From positions 112,240,447 through 112,304,446 of the forward strand of contig NC_080164.1 in assembly GCF_950295315.1 (NCBI RefSeq): a stretch of DNA of 64,000 nt. The letters run 5' to 3'. This stretch comes from Erinaceus europaeus. Lineage: Eukaryota > Chordata > Mammalia > Eulipotyphla > Erinaceidae. A program made the translations under genes and the position numbers. The notes beneath the pieces are model-generated. The model was not told the DNA's origin and did no database searches. It saw nothing but the letters and a program-made list of their open reading frames with translations. Below are positions 42,440 through 53,426 of the stretch, in pieces (the first letter of the stretch is position 1; each line of letters starts with the position of its first letter).

Positions 42440-43740
42440 ATGAACATAAGGAACTGGTCTTCTCAAGGCTATAGGAAGAAGTAAGGTTGGTTCCTGAATA
42501 CTTGTTTGGCATCTAAACATCTTTTCTGAGATTACATACATTCAAGGGATATTGCTAGACATCTTTGGTGCTGCCAAACTGTGTCTGTGCACTGCAATAA
42601 ATGCTTTTAAAAACAGTATAGGTGCACCTGCTCTCCCTACATCCAAGTCCCTTCCTCTTTCTGCCTGTGTCTATTGTTCCTTCACACATTTACCATTATG
42701 GCCCACAGCCACAGCCAGGCTTTTCTTTCATGTTAAGACATTAATCTGTGTCATGCACTCTGCTCTTTTTTTTTTTCAAACAACACATGAATCTATGCTT
42801 TTCCACTTCTCCAGTTTGACCTGATTTGCTTTTGTATTTGTCTGTTTATTTTTGTTCATAGTGCCTTCTAGTCCTCTGATGCAAAGCTTGGCAAACAAGG
42901 ATAGTGTCACATTGTCCAGCTGGCTCTCTGTGCAGGTACTTTTGGGTCTGGAACTATGGAGACCATTCATCTAAAACAGATGGGCAAGTCCAGCTCATTT
43001 TAGTATTTGGCATCAGAAATCAGGAGCACTGGAAGAGCACGGAAGGAGGCACTTGTACTCGTGGAGGGCAACTCTGGTTAGGCCATTTTGCTTCCAGCAA
43101 TAATCTCCACAATTCCTCTCCACAATCCATTGAAGAGCAAAATCTATTGGTTTTTTGTCAAAATTTGCATGTGTGCAGTGATTATTTCACAGCCTCACTC
43201 CTTCAGTAGGTTGCCCTGAGTATTCATATAAGCTGTGGGCAACGATGGCCATTTCCTGACATCCTGTGAAATCTATAAATCACTTCTGACACCTCTTTGC
43301 CTTTACATTAACGCCCTTTTTGGTCTCCATTTGTGTTGAGATCAATAGCAATAGAGAGAAAACAGATTTCCAATCTGAATACTTTTCATGTGTAATGGGC
43401 AATTAGCCTATAAATTACACTGAGATCCAAGAAGAAAGACAAGATGTTTTTTCCCCATCAGCCCTGCTCATGTTGCTACAGATAAACCAGACATATTAGA
43501 GCTCATGAATGTCTGGGAAAAACGTTTGAAGTTTAGAATGGGGCAGAAGAATGTCTCTTTTTAATTTGCAATGGCATAATGACTGTGTGTGTTCTTTATT
43601 AGTACTTTTAGTATTTTATTAACAATTCTGTATAAAATAAGAAAAATATATTTAGTTAAAGCTCAGTAAGTCTTTTTCCCATTTTATTTTATTTTACTGA
43701 ATAAGACAATAAATATAATATTGTAAAATCTCATTGGTTA
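42440..43740. other. Repeat-free sequence, possibly conserved noncoding
   Basis: About 1.3 kb lacks any recognised repeat. The 101-codon frame at 42904-43209 has no known domain and looks like chance. AT-rich homeobox-type motifs ('caattag', 'ttaat') occur, but this is weak evidence. Confidence 0.35.
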
Positions 43741-43747
43741 CTATTTC

Positions 43748-44005
43748 CATTTTTTTATTAGTGTTTTTATAATGATTAACAAGACTGTAAGATAACAGGG
43801 GTACAATCCCACACAGTTCCCACCACAGAGTTCCATGTCCCATCCCCTCCATTAAATTGGAAGTTTCCCTATTTATCCCTGGGAGGAGGTACCAACATTC
43901 TTTATGGGGTGCAGAAGGTGGAAGGTTTGGCTCTTATAATTGCTTCTCTGCTGGACATAGGGGTTGGCAGATTGATCCATATCTCAAGCTTTTTTCTATC
44001 AACTT
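43748..44005 (-). mobile_element. L1 3' UTR, 5'-truncated (minus)
   Basis: 'aatgattaacaagactgtaa', 'ataacaggggtacaatccca', 'tgcagaaggtggaaggtttg' and 'ttgcttctctgctggacata' are the standard block. Confidence 0.8.
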
Positions 44006-44034
44006 TTCCAGTTTTCATCTGTTTTCTTATTTTA

Positions 44035-44300
44035 AAAAGAAACCTGGCAATGTCTTTCTGGATACTACACCAAAAGTGCAGACAATAAAAACAAACAAAC
44101 AAAAAAGAGATACATTGAACTTCTCCAAAATTAAATCCCTTGTGCATCTAGAGACAATAGAAGAGTGTGAGGACTTCACTCACACAAAGAAAAAAATTTG
44201 CAAGTCATACTCCTGATGCAGAAAGATCCACATCGAGATTATCAACATGATGCTAGAACTCAAGGCCACCTGCAGAAAAATAATCTAGTTCAAAAATGGG
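44035..44300 (+). mobile_element. Possible L1 ORF2 remnant (plus)
   Basis: The plus-strand frame contains a peptide (DTTPKVQTIKTNKQK…NFSKIKSLV) loosely like the ORF2 segment before the C-terminal domain. It is strongly decayed, so assignment is tentative. Confidence 0.4.
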
Positions 44301-44648
44301 GAAAGGTTGGGACTGAAAGATACCTAACTTGGTGAAGTGCAGCAACTTAGCATGTATTACATTTTGTAAACTATCTTTTACGAAAATGAAATAATTGAAG
44401 GAAAGAGAATGGAAGTATGACCAACCATTTCCACATTTTGCACATTTTTATCAATATGCTCTTTAGTTCCCATAGCGCAGAGAAACATTCTTATGAAGAT
44501 TGTCTCGCTAAGCTGACTTTATGTGTATGATCATTCACCTGTATGTCTATTAGCAAACTGGGTTAAAAAATACTATTCTGATGCTACAGGTTTGTCTGAA
44601 TCAGATAAGAAATGCTTGCTGTTATTTAATAGTTTCATAATACAAAAT

Positions 44649-44852
44649 TAGCCAGGCAGTGGCGCACCTGGTTAAGTGCAGGGACCTGGGTTCAAACCTC
44701 TGGTCCCCACTTGCAGGGGGGAAGCTTCAGGTGTGGTGAAGCAGGGCTGCAGGTGTCTGTCTCTCTCTATTTCTCCTCCCCTTTTAATGTCTCTCTGTTT
44801 CTATCCAATAATCAACAAATAGAATGATTTAAAAAAATAAATAAAATGAATA
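44649..44852 (+). repeat. Type 1 SINE
   Basis: Head 'agccaggcagtggcgcacct', 'ggttaagtgcagggacctgg' (short internal deletion), B box 'gggttcaaacctc', body, 'tatccaataatcaac' and A-rich tail. Confidence 0.9.
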
Positions 44853-44859
44853 GATCTCA

Positions 44860-45345
44860 ACAACAACAATAGCTTTCTCTATCTAGCAATGTCCTATCAC
44901 ACAGTCAAAAATCTCTAGCCACTCAGTAAATATCAGAAATTTACATTTAGAATTTAATGGGATTATACATAAATAGTTTGGAACTCTGAGCTCATCGGTG
45001 TTTTTTGGGGTTTTTTCCCCCTTTTTCATGTGGGGAGGTGAACAAACAACCCACAATTAACTCAGTTTCTGGGGGTCAGGAGTCTAGTTAATTGGACTCA
45101 CTGATCATGGAAAAGTGGCTGACATGGTAAATAGGCCCCAGTCTCTTCAGAAACTCAAAGTCCTCTTCAAAAATGGCTGTTGGGAGAATGAATTCCTCAC
45201 AGCTGTAGGACTCAGGTCCTTATTTCTAAGCTTTTGTTGATTGGTGATCCTTCAACTCTAGATCCCTCCTGATAGACTCTTTCACAACAGAGAGCTTTTC
45301 TTGTAAAGAATTGATCTCATTAGGTCTTGGGCCCTATTCAGGAAT
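44860..45345. other. Unclassified sequence
   Basis: No gene seen. The stretch 45040-45340 has balanced composition and could be an old repeat, but no family is recognised. Confidence 0.35.
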
Positions 45346-45346
45346 A

Positions 45347-45490
45347 TTGTTATTTTTTTTATTTAAGAAAGGAGACATTAAAAAAACCATAGAATAAGAG
45401 GGGTACAATTCTACACAATTCCCCTAACCCGATCTCCATATCCCATCCCCTTCTCTGATAGCCTTCCCATTATTTATCTCTCTGGGGCTT
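45347..45490 (-). mobile_element. L1 3' end, short (minus)
   Basis: 'aaccatagaataagaggggt', 'acaattctacacaattcccc' and 'catcccc' with 'tgatagccttcccatt'. Heavily 5'-truncated. Confidence 0.75.
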
Positions 45491-45491
45491 T

Positions 45492-45662
45492 ACCACCACC
45501 CTGAAACAACATTTTCACAGAGAGAGGCAGAGATAAAGAGACAGAGGGAGAGATGCCAGGGCACTAAGGTTACCCCTGACCCTTTGTGCAGAGGGGTCAG
45601 GCTCAAACCTAGACAGCGCATATGGCAAGTAGCCCACTATTTTGGGCCATCTGTCTTCCTGG
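45492..45662 (-). repeat. Type 4-like SINE (minus)
   Basis: GA-rich body, 'gaggggtcaggctcaaacct', 'gcatatggcaagtagcccac' and 'ccatctgtcttcctggcc'. Confidence 0.55.
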
Positions 45663-45664
45663 CC

Positions 45665-47005
45665 AGAGCAGGACTGTGATATGGAAAGACCCAGGCCTTT
45701 ATTCTAACAGTCCATACCAGAACTCACCCCTTTCGACTCCATGGTCTGCACATAAACTCTCGGGGTGCTTATAGCAGATGATGCTTGTGATTCACACCAG
45801 GAAAGGTCACAATGGGGAATCTTGAACTAACTGCTAAGAAAGTGTTATCAATACACAGACATCCATTTCTAGGCTATTGTGTTTAGTAAACAAACAACGA
45901 AGATAAAAAGACATGTGTCTTGATCAGGTTTTCTACTTCTGAATCAAGAATAGAATCTTGAATATAATGAGGTCTTCCCCCCTGCCCCAAGAATACATTT
46001 ATTGGAACATTCCCAAGCAGCCCAAACTATGAAATTAGTCAATGCTAGAATAATAGCAACCAGTCCCTAGAAGATGAAAGTAGAATGGATCTTGTTAGAT
46101 AGTGTGAAAAGATCACAAAGCCTGCAGCATAAGGGAGACTGGGCCTCCCCTCTTTGATGTACCAGAGCTGTGAAGCTATGATTAGTGGTAACAGGAGATG
46201 CTTGTGTGGCTTAAAGGCAGCCTAAGCAGGACTGCAGCAGGGTGTATTATGCTATGAGGTAGATCCTCCTCTCATTACTTCCATTACCAGCATATAATTG
46301 TATCATCTCCTTTAGGTGGTGGCTGTGCCTTTTTATTTATTTATTTTTTTAATTTTTGCTACCAGAATTCTTCCAATACATTTTGTCATCAATGCAATGG
46401 TAAGTTTATCCAAGCTTGTAATCAGAAACCAAAAGCAGCAAACTGATTTGAAGTGAAGAAAAGGGCTAACTTGCAAGTAGATGGTGGCGGGCTGCAGATG
46501 CAATTTGTGAAGTCTTATTCTTACAGATTCAAGAAAAAAAAAAGCTTATGCTTAAAGACAAATACTGTGTGTAGAGAAGCAATATCTTTAAAAGAAAAAA
46601 AAAAGATTCTAGTCATGATGTGCTAATTTTTTCAAGTAGCCAACAAAATGTTACAGACTTTTTTTTAACAAACTCATACTCATTCATCCTTTCCTATGAT
46701 GATTTCTGCAGAAATTTTCTGGAATTCCTGGCCTTGTTTAATTCTACACAGACATTGTATACACCCTAAAATGAACTGCACACACTCAGAAGAACAAAGC
46801 CATTCAAATCAATCTGCATGACATTTAGTCTGTGGGAGTTCCAAAGTTGTAGCAAGCCTATATTATCATGCTACAGAACTTGTTATAAGCCTCACATGCC
46901 ATGTTTTCTAGACCCCAGTACCTCCATATCAGAAGGTTTACTGGCTCTTGTGTCATAAATAGTCAAGGTCTCTCTCTACCTGCTATCCTGGGTCTGCTGC
47001 TTTAT
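45665..47005. other. Mostly unique sequence, no gene seen
   Basis: About 1.3 kb without recognised repeats. No exon can be supported. Confidence 0.35.
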
Positions 47006-47009
47006 TGCT

Positions 47010-47011
<2 letters not shown>

Positions 47012-47048
<37 letters not shown>
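47012..47048 (+). repeat. (TG)n microsatellite
   Basis: About 18 TG units. Confidence 0.95.
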
Positions 47049-47049
<1 letters not shown>

Positions 47050-47084
47050 ATGCATTAATGCCACCAGTATTACAGCTAGAGTAA

Positions 47085-47242
47085 TTTATTTTAAGATTTT
47101 ACTTATTTATTAATGAGAAAGAAAGGAGGAGAAAGAGAGAAAGAACCAGATACCACTCTAGTACATGTGCTATCAGGGATTGAACTTGCGACCTCATGCT
47201 TGATGGTCTAGTGCTTTAGTTACTGTGCCACCTCCTGGACAT
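47085..47242 (-). repeat. Type 3 SINE (minus)
   Basis: 'gattttacttatttattaat', GA-rich body, 'agtacatgtgctatcaggga', B-box complement 'attgaacttgcgacc', 'tcatgcttgatggtctagtg' and 'actgtgccacctcctgg'. Confidence 0.85.
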
Positions 47243-47404
47243 GAGTAATCTTCTCAAGTGTAGCATATACTCCCTCAAAAACTAAGCAAGTTTCACCAGT
47301 TGTCTTCCTTCTCTCTTTGTAGGGGGAAGTAGAGATTCAGTCATTTGCCCTTTTTTCTAAGGGGCTTCTTCCAGCATTGCTAAGATGACAGAACCTGATA
47401 AAAC

Positions 47405-47745
47405 CTTTACATTTTTTAAAGATTTATAAAATGGAAATATTGACAAGACCATAGGATAAGATGAGTATAGATAATTCCATACAATTCCCAACACCACAAC
47501 TCCATATCCCATCCCTTCTTTTGAAAAATTTCCTATTCTTTATCCCTTTGGGAGCATGGACCCAGGGTATTTATGGAGTGAATAAAGTGGCAGGTCTGGC
47601 TTCTGTAATTGCTTCTCTGCTGAACATGGGAGTGGGCAGGTTGATCTATACTCCCATCCTGTCTCTTTCTTTCCCTGGTAGGGAAAGGCTCTGGAGAGGC
47701 AAGGATTCTTGCCATGAGGCTTATTGCTGGGGATTGTCTGCCAGC
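47405..47745 (-). mobile_element. L1 3' UTR, 5'-truncated (minus)
   Basis: 'tggaaatattgacaagacca', 'acaattcccaacaccacaac', 'ctttgggagcatggacccag', 'gcttctctgctgaacatggg' and 'ggttgatctatactcccatc'. Confidence 0.82.
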
Positions 47746-47784
47746 ACTAAGAATCCACCATTCCTAGTAACCATTTTTACTTTT

Positions 47785-48415
47785 TTCTCTCCCCTCCATT
47801 TCTCTCCCTCTCTTTCTGTCTTTTTATTTTGTTTGATATTACAGAGAGAAATTGAGAGGGGAGGTGGAGTGTTGTTGTGGTGGTCTGGTGTCGGGCTGCA
47901 CCGCGGAGAAGAGAGTGGACGTCCAGAGCAAAGGGGTACACAAATCTTTATTATAGGATGGGGGGGTTTGGTTCAGACCACGTGGGGCCAGCTGGCAATG
48001 GCCGTCCCCACTACCTGACCACGGGGGGGGGGGGGGGGGAGAGCAGGGGGCGAGATCTCAGAGAGGGAACGCTGAGAGCCCAGAGAGAGAGAGGGGGTGG
48101 GGGAGTGGGGGTGTGTGAGGGGGCTTTTTATTGGGCGACAACCAGGGGTGACGTGTAGGGCCAGGATTGGTTGAAGGGGGCACTGCTAGGATTTCGTGGG
48201 GCATAGCAAAACCTGGGGGCAGAGACTGCATCAGAATAACTCCTCAGCAACAGTGGAGATAGAGAGGGAGAGAGAAAGAGAAACACCCACAGCCCCACTT
48301 CACTGTTCATGAAGCTCTCCTTTCCTCCTGCAGGTGGGGACCAGAGGCTTGAACCTGGGTCCTTGCTCATGGTTATGCATGCACTCAACTAATTGTACCA
48401 CCACCCAATCTCAGT
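47785..48415 (-). repeat. Type 1 SINE (minus), split by a solo LTR
   Basis: The left part ends 'aattgagaggggaggtggag' at 47869. The right part resumes at 48253 with 'gtggagatagagagggagag' and continues to B-box complement 'cttgaacctgggtcc' and the head complement. One copy of 'gtggag' joins the two. Confidence 0.88.
47864..48258 (-). mobile_element. Solo LTR of an endogenous retrovirus (383 bp) with 6-bp target-site duplication
   Basis: The LTR body is 47870-48252. It begins TGTTG and ends CAACA, and is flanked by 'gtggag' on both sides. On the minus strand it shows a CCAAT motif ('caaccaatcc'), a TATA-like 'cccaataaaaagc', and an 'aataaaga' polyadenylation signal followed by a short R/U5-like tail. 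A G-rich run (C-rich on the minus strand, about 48023-48040) lies inside. No internal viral sequence remains, so it is the product of LTR-LTR recombination. The 6-bp duplication fits class II (beta-like) integration. Confidence 0.87.
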
Positions 48416-48419
48416 ACCT

Positions 48420-49000
48420 TTAAGTTTTGAGCAATGTAGTAGACACGTAAAGCTTAAGTGGGATTTTCACCTGTTTTCTAATTTATTTTTTTTTCTAATT
48501 TACAACCAGTCTTATTACCATGTCTATCCTACTTGCCATTTATTGCTTATTTAACTCTGTTGGCTTGAGATCATCTGTAAAGTGTGCCACCAAATCTTTC
48601 TTCAGGATGTGCAGAAATGGAAATTCCTTTGACAGAGAGAAAGCATTGCTGTACCCATGGGATCAGACAGCAAATGTATATTATTGTCACTTTCAATAAA
48701 ATGACAACTATGTCCTTTATGAACAAGGTTTTTTTTTTTTTAAAGAAGCACATTTTCCATACTCAAGGCTTCCTCCATATACCCAAGACTGTGTTTATCT
48801 GTGTTAAGCCAAAGACAGAAAGTCTGGCTCAGCAACTCCAACAAAAATTCTTCCTCTAGCAACACCTGGAACCACCACTTCACTCTTGTGAGGACCAGGC
48901 TTGAAATGTCAATGGAGGTGGAGTGGAACCCTAGTTCTGGCTCCCTTGAAAACCCTAGTAATCTCTGCCATCCTGCCTATGATGTTGGTCTACAGTTTTG
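48420..49000. other. Mostly unique sequence, no gene seen
   Basis: No repeat recognised. The open frames overlap on both strands and have no domain. Confidence 0.35.
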
Positions 49001-49062
49001 ATGTGTGTGTGTGTGTGTGTGTGTGCGTGAGCATGTGCGTGTGCGTGTGTGTGTGTGTGTCT
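49001..49062 (+). repeat. (TG)n microsatellite, interrupted
   Basis: TG units with CG-containing interruptions. Confidence 0.93.
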
Positions 49063-49377
49063 GTGAGGGGGAGTCTCAGAGGTCCTATTTGAATCCATGG
49101 AGCCACACATGTAAACAAGGAGCAATGTGTTGATAGCTGCAGTGCTGATTACTGACTCTGTAATTCAGACAGATGGTCGGGAAGTGGAAGTCAGACTCAG
49201 CAGCTTCAGGAGCTAAGCAGGCCATTGTCAGTGAACCCTTGTCTAAGATTTCCTGTATTCTCTGTACTCTATATGCTTGTTGGCCAGCAGGTGTGCTCAT
49301 CATGACCCTTTATTCCTTGGGGTTCCAATTCAACAGGGACCTTGTGCCCAATGACCTACAAGTGTTTGGTTTTATTT

Positions 49378-49543
49378 TATTTTTTTAATTTTTATTTGTT
49401 TATTATTGGATAGAGACAGAAATTGAGAGAATATGGGGAGACCTAGAGAAAGAGATATAGAGACACCTGCAGCACTGCTTCACAACTTATAAAGCTTCCC
49501 TGCAGATGGAGACTAGGGTCTTGATCCTGGGTCCTTGCACACT
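49378..49543 (-). repeat. Type 1 SINE, 5'-truncated (minus)
   Basis: 'tattattggatagagacaga', body, 'cacctgcagcactgcttcac', B-box complement 'cttgatcctgggtcc'. The head is cut off at 'cttgcacactg'. Confidence 0.82.
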
Positions 49544-49612
49544 GTTTTTTTTGTTGTTGTTTTGTTACCAGAGCACTGTTCAGCTCTGGCTTATGGTGAG
49601 GTGGGGGATTGT
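49544..49612 (-). repeat. Type 2 SINE fragment (minus)
   Basis: 'accagagcactgttcagctc' and 'tggcttatggtgaggtgggg' match the 3' part of type 2 SINEs. It abuts the truncated SINE on its left. Confidence 0.65.
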
Positions 49613-49736
49613 TCATTAAGATAACACATGTAGCAGGTTCACACAAAATGTTAAGTACCTGTTTGTCCATGTGTAGATCATATGAAAACAACTTCCTTCC
49701 CAATGTGGTAGTGAACTAAAAACATTTAAAAACCTC

Positions 49737-49895
49737 ATAATGACCCTGGGTCCATACTTCCACAGGGTTAAAGACTAGGAAAGCTATCGGGTGATGGGTG
49801 GTTATGGAGTTCTGGTGGTGGGAATTGTATCCCTCTTATCCTATCGTCTTGTCAGTGTTTCCATTTTATAAATAAATAAATTTTTTTAAAAAGCA
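49737..49895 (+). mobile_element. L1 3' end, short (plus)
   Basis: 'aatgaccctgggtccatact', 'gttctggtggtgggaattgt', 'ttatcctatcgtcttgtcag' and an AAATAAAT tail. Confidence 0.82.
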
Positions 49896-49901
49896 AATTT
49901 C

Positions 49902-50098
49902 TAGGGGCTGGGTGATGGTGAATCTGGTTGAGTGCACGTTATAATACAGAAAGATCTGGGTTCCAGACCCTGGCTACCACCTGCAGGGGGGAAGCTTTGC
50001 AAGTGGTGAAGCAGGGCTGCGGGTGTCTCATTTCCCTTCCCTTCTCAATTTCTGGCTATCTCTAACTAATAAATGAAGATAATAAAAAAATAAAAAAC
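49902..50098 (+). repeat. Type 1 SINE
   Basis: Head 'aggggctgggtgatggtgaa', B box 'gggttccagaccctgg', body ending 'ctctaactaataaatgaag' and A-rich tail. It inserted just after the L1 tail. Confidence 0.88.
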
Positions 50099-50204
50099 AA
50101 GTTTTGTTATTAAAAATGAGAAATGTAACACTTCACACAACTGATAACTTCCTTTATAGATGTGTGGACTTGTGGCATTTTAAAGATGTATACATCCCAC
50201 CAGT

Positions 50205-50312
50205 AACTTTAAAAAAATTTTTATTTATGAAATGGAAATAATAACAAGACCACAGGATAAGAGGGCTACAATTCCACACAATTCCCACCACCATAACTCC
50301 GTATACTGGTAA
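50205..50312 (-). mobile_element. L1 3' end, very short (minus)
   Basis: 'ggaaataataacaagaccac', 'aggataagagggctacaatt' and 'cccaccaccataactccgta': about 100 bases of the 3' UTR only. Confidence 0.78.
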
Positions 50313-50314
50313 CG

Positions 50315-51230
50315 TTTTATAAGCAGCACACTTGGAACATATCTTGCTATTTTTCTTTTTTTTCCCTCAGCAATTTTAAGTTTTATTCAGGAAAACTGAG
50401 AGCACATATGCTGGAATATGCATGGGGAGAGATTTGCTCACATGTCAATGCTCCCTGGTAGGCAGAGAGTGCAGAGTGTGTGTGATATTCTGTATTATAA
50501 TGGCTCTTTGTTCTCTACATATACAACAACCAAATAGTAGTACTTGTTCACTGGCGACCAGTGGGAAGGTTTGTAGCTAAAGCATCCTATCTTATTTTTG
50601 CTTAAAATCATGACTCTAACCGTCATGACACTTAAAATCATGACACTAACCTGATTTACTTATGCATCTGGAGTTGCTGTATGAGAAAGATAACACTGGG
50701 CTCTCAGGGGCCTGGGAATTATTTACACTGTCAGTGACCTTGTCTGGAAAGGCTAATTAATCTGAACCTCCGGGTGGAATTAAAGGATGTCGATCTCTCA
50801 CTCTTTATGAAAAGCTTCATCTTAAAGGATGTTAGCACACAGTTCAGTTTACTGAGAAAACATCTTATATTAACTTATCTCCTTCAGTTCCATTATCAGT
50901 TACTGGGGTTTCAGGTCTCCTATGTCCAGGGTAGAAGAGAGCAGAGAAAAAAAGAGAACCAAGTAGCTAGCACATGATTTGATTTTTGTGGGTTTGTGTC
51001 CACTCATGCCCTGAGCGAAGGACTTTTATTTTCCTGGTCATTTTTTTTTAATTGTGCACACTGAAATCATAAACACCTGCATTTCCATGAGATCAAAAGG
51101 AAATAATCTAGGTTTTTTTTTTTTTTGAAACTTTGTTTACTGTGTTTTGCTTCTTTCTTGGTTGTGCTATTACAGAGTCACTTAAATGCTAAAATATACC
51201 TAGGTTGTATGTATAACTTTTTTTTCTTTC
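50315..51230. other. Repeat-poor sequence, no gene seen
   Basis: The interval 50560-50980 has balanced composition and an open frame of 67 codons without a known domain. Nothing can be named. Confidence 0.35.
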
Positions 51231-51231
51231 T

Positions 51232-52026
51232 TCAGGGTTATAGCTGGGGCTCAGTGCAGGTGTCGTTCGTGTTCCTCTGAGAAATGGGCCAGCCTGCCTC
51301 CCACTTCACCTTCTGGTCTGTTGGTCACCTGAGACTGAAGGAGAGTGGGGAATCTCGGGCCAGCAGCAGCAGGGGTGAGCACTACGGCAGTAGACAGTAC
51401 AACAAACCACCTCAGGGAACTGTGGCAGTGGACAGAACACTTTATTATTTCAGTTACAGGTTTATAAAGGGGTAGCTGTGCAGGGGAAGGCAGCCAAGCC
51501 AACCAATGAGATTAATATCTCCTTATAAGGAAAAAGAGAGTAAGGCAATGAAAAGGTGTGGATAGTGATTCTGGAATGGGAAAATAGAAACTTAAAGAAA
51601 GCGAAGCCTACCAGAGGGAGGGGGGGTGAAGTGATGTGGCAAGACTAATAGGCTGATTGGAATTCCCCATGTACTCCAGCCTATCTCACTCAACCACAAT
51701 GACTTGCATGCCAATGGGAGACTGACAGACAGACTTCCGGGGGATCAACCATCCATGCTCAAACACGCATTAGACCCACATGCAGGCACTACAAATCCAC
51801 TGCTTTTGTTGGCCATTTTTCCCATCTTATTGGATAGGACAGAGAGAAATCGAGAGAAGAGGGAGAGCTAGAGAGGGAGAGAGAAAGAGGGACACCTGTA
51901 GACTTGCTTCATCACTCATGAAGCATCCACTTTGCAGATGGAGAGCAGGGGCTCAAACCCAGATCCTTGTGCAAGTCCTTGCTCTCTGGACTATGTGTAC
52001 TTAACTGTATGCCACCACTCAGCCCC
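51232..52026 (-). repeat. Type 1 SINE, long variant (minus), split by a solo LTR
   Basis: The 3' extension complement ('cagggttatagctggggctc') ends at 51260. The remainder starts at 51781 'tgcaggcactacaaatccac' and runs through 'ttattggataggacagagag', body, and B-box complement 'ctcaaacccagatcc' to 'cactcagcccc'. Confidence 0.9.
51255..51786 (-). mobile_element. Solo LTR of an endogenous retrovirus (520 bp) with 6-bp target-site duplication
   Basis: The LTR body 51261-51780 begins TGTCG and ends CCACA, flanked by 'tgcagg' at 51255-51260 and 51781-51786. On the minus strand a CCAAT-type 'ctcattggttgg', a TATA box 'cctttataaacc' (51461-51468) and an 'aataaa' signal (51441-51446) follow in the order expected for U3-R-U5. 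No gag, pol or env remains. It differs in sequence from the LTR at 47.9 kb, so two retroviral families are represented. Confidence 0.87.
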
Positions 52027-52394
52027 TATATATAATTTCTTACTTTTTTAATTCATCCTTTGTCACTTGGATATTTGTAGGAATAGTAGGAAGATAATGT
52101 TTGGGCCAAGTGATATCTTACCTAGTAGGTATTAGCAGTATAGTAAAATGGCAGGTCATAAAACTAATATATAAAATTAATTGCTTAGATTGAGGGAATA
52201 TATACTAAGAACTATGGTCTATGCATCAAAAAGTGACCGTAGAATACACCTAAAATAGACCTACTAGCTTTTTCCAAACTGGAGACTCCAACTCTCATTT
52301 GCTATATTCTTCCCTTTAGGTTCATGATTCTTTAACAATTTGTTCTGCTTTATATCTTAATGTTCTTCAGCCTCCAAGTTCCAGATGCTAGGGA

Positions 52395-52655
52395 AAGAGA
52401 AAGACAAGCTGGGAATATAGATTGGCCTGCCAAACCCCATGTTCAGCAGAGAAGTGATTACAGAAGTCAGACCTTCCATCTTCTGCACCCCATAATGATC
52501 CTGGGCCCATAGTCCCAGAGGGATAAAGAATAGGAAAGCTATCAGGGGAGGGGATGGGATACTGAGTTCTGGTGGTGGGAATTGTATGGAATTATACCTC
52601 TTTTATCCTATGGTCTTGTTAATATTTCCATTTTATAAATAAATTAAAAATTAAT
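52395..52655 (+). mobile_element. L1 3' end (plus)
   Basis: 'gctgggaatatagattggcc', 'catgttcagcagagaagtga', 'ccagagggataaagaatagg', 'gttctggtggtgggaattgt' and an A-rich end. A clear sense-orientation copy of the 3' UTR. Confidence 0.85.
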
Positions 52656-52904
52656 TGCTTTCCTCTATTAAATACTAACTCAAAAGAAGAAATCCAGAAA
52701 TCAGTCATAGCAGTAAAAACCATCAAATATCTAGGAATAAAGCTAATTAGAAAAAGACTTGTATTTTGAAAATTATGCATAGTGACTCATGGAGATAGAA
52801 AAGATACAGTGGAGGGCCTATTTTATTATATTTGAGATCCTGGGTTCTAGCTATGGCACCAAGTGGTAGTGTCACAGGGCTACAGCAAGCTCCTTGGATT
52901 AATG

Positions 52905-52981
52905 ATATCTCTCTCTCTCTCTTCCTCTTTCTCTCTCTCTCTCTCTCTCTCTTCCTCTTTCTCTCTCTCTCTCTCTCTCTA
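52905..52981 (+). repeat. (CT)n microsatellite with TTCCT interruptions
   Basis: CT runs with two internal 'cttcctctttc' blocks suggest a duplication of about 34 bases. A SINE-like 'gagatcctgggttctagcta' lies just to the left. Confidence 0.93.
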
Positions 52982-53426
52982 AAAGAATTGTCAGCAATAT
53001 TGAGCATACACAAGGCCCTAGGTCTAAAAAAGTATGTTTCTTGACTTCTTTTCTGTTATAAAAATCTAAGAATCGACTAAACTCTAGCTGTCATCTAATG
53101 CCATCTATTAGATCTTATGACATACACATAAAAAATCCAAAATTATAATAAATGTTGTAACTAAAATTTTAAAAAGGCAAAGCTGTTTTGAGCTCTGCAT
53201 TCTGCAATATGTCTTTAAGTTGATGCCAAACAGGAAAATGCAAAAAAAAAAAAAAAAGCCCTTTTTCTTATAATAAATATTTGGTGCATGTCTTCGATTT
53301 GATCAATGCTTGTTAAGTTGCCAAGTAACTTCTCATTTCCAATATAAAATCACTGATTAATTACTACTGATTCAAGTCAGGCAAAGAATTTAATGAGGGA
53401 TATCATGACGTGCAACCTAACTTGAC

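Noticed and set aside
42904..43209. A 101-codon plus-strand frame
   Set aside because: No recognisable domain, no splice or promoter context, and a composition like the flanking noncoding sequence.
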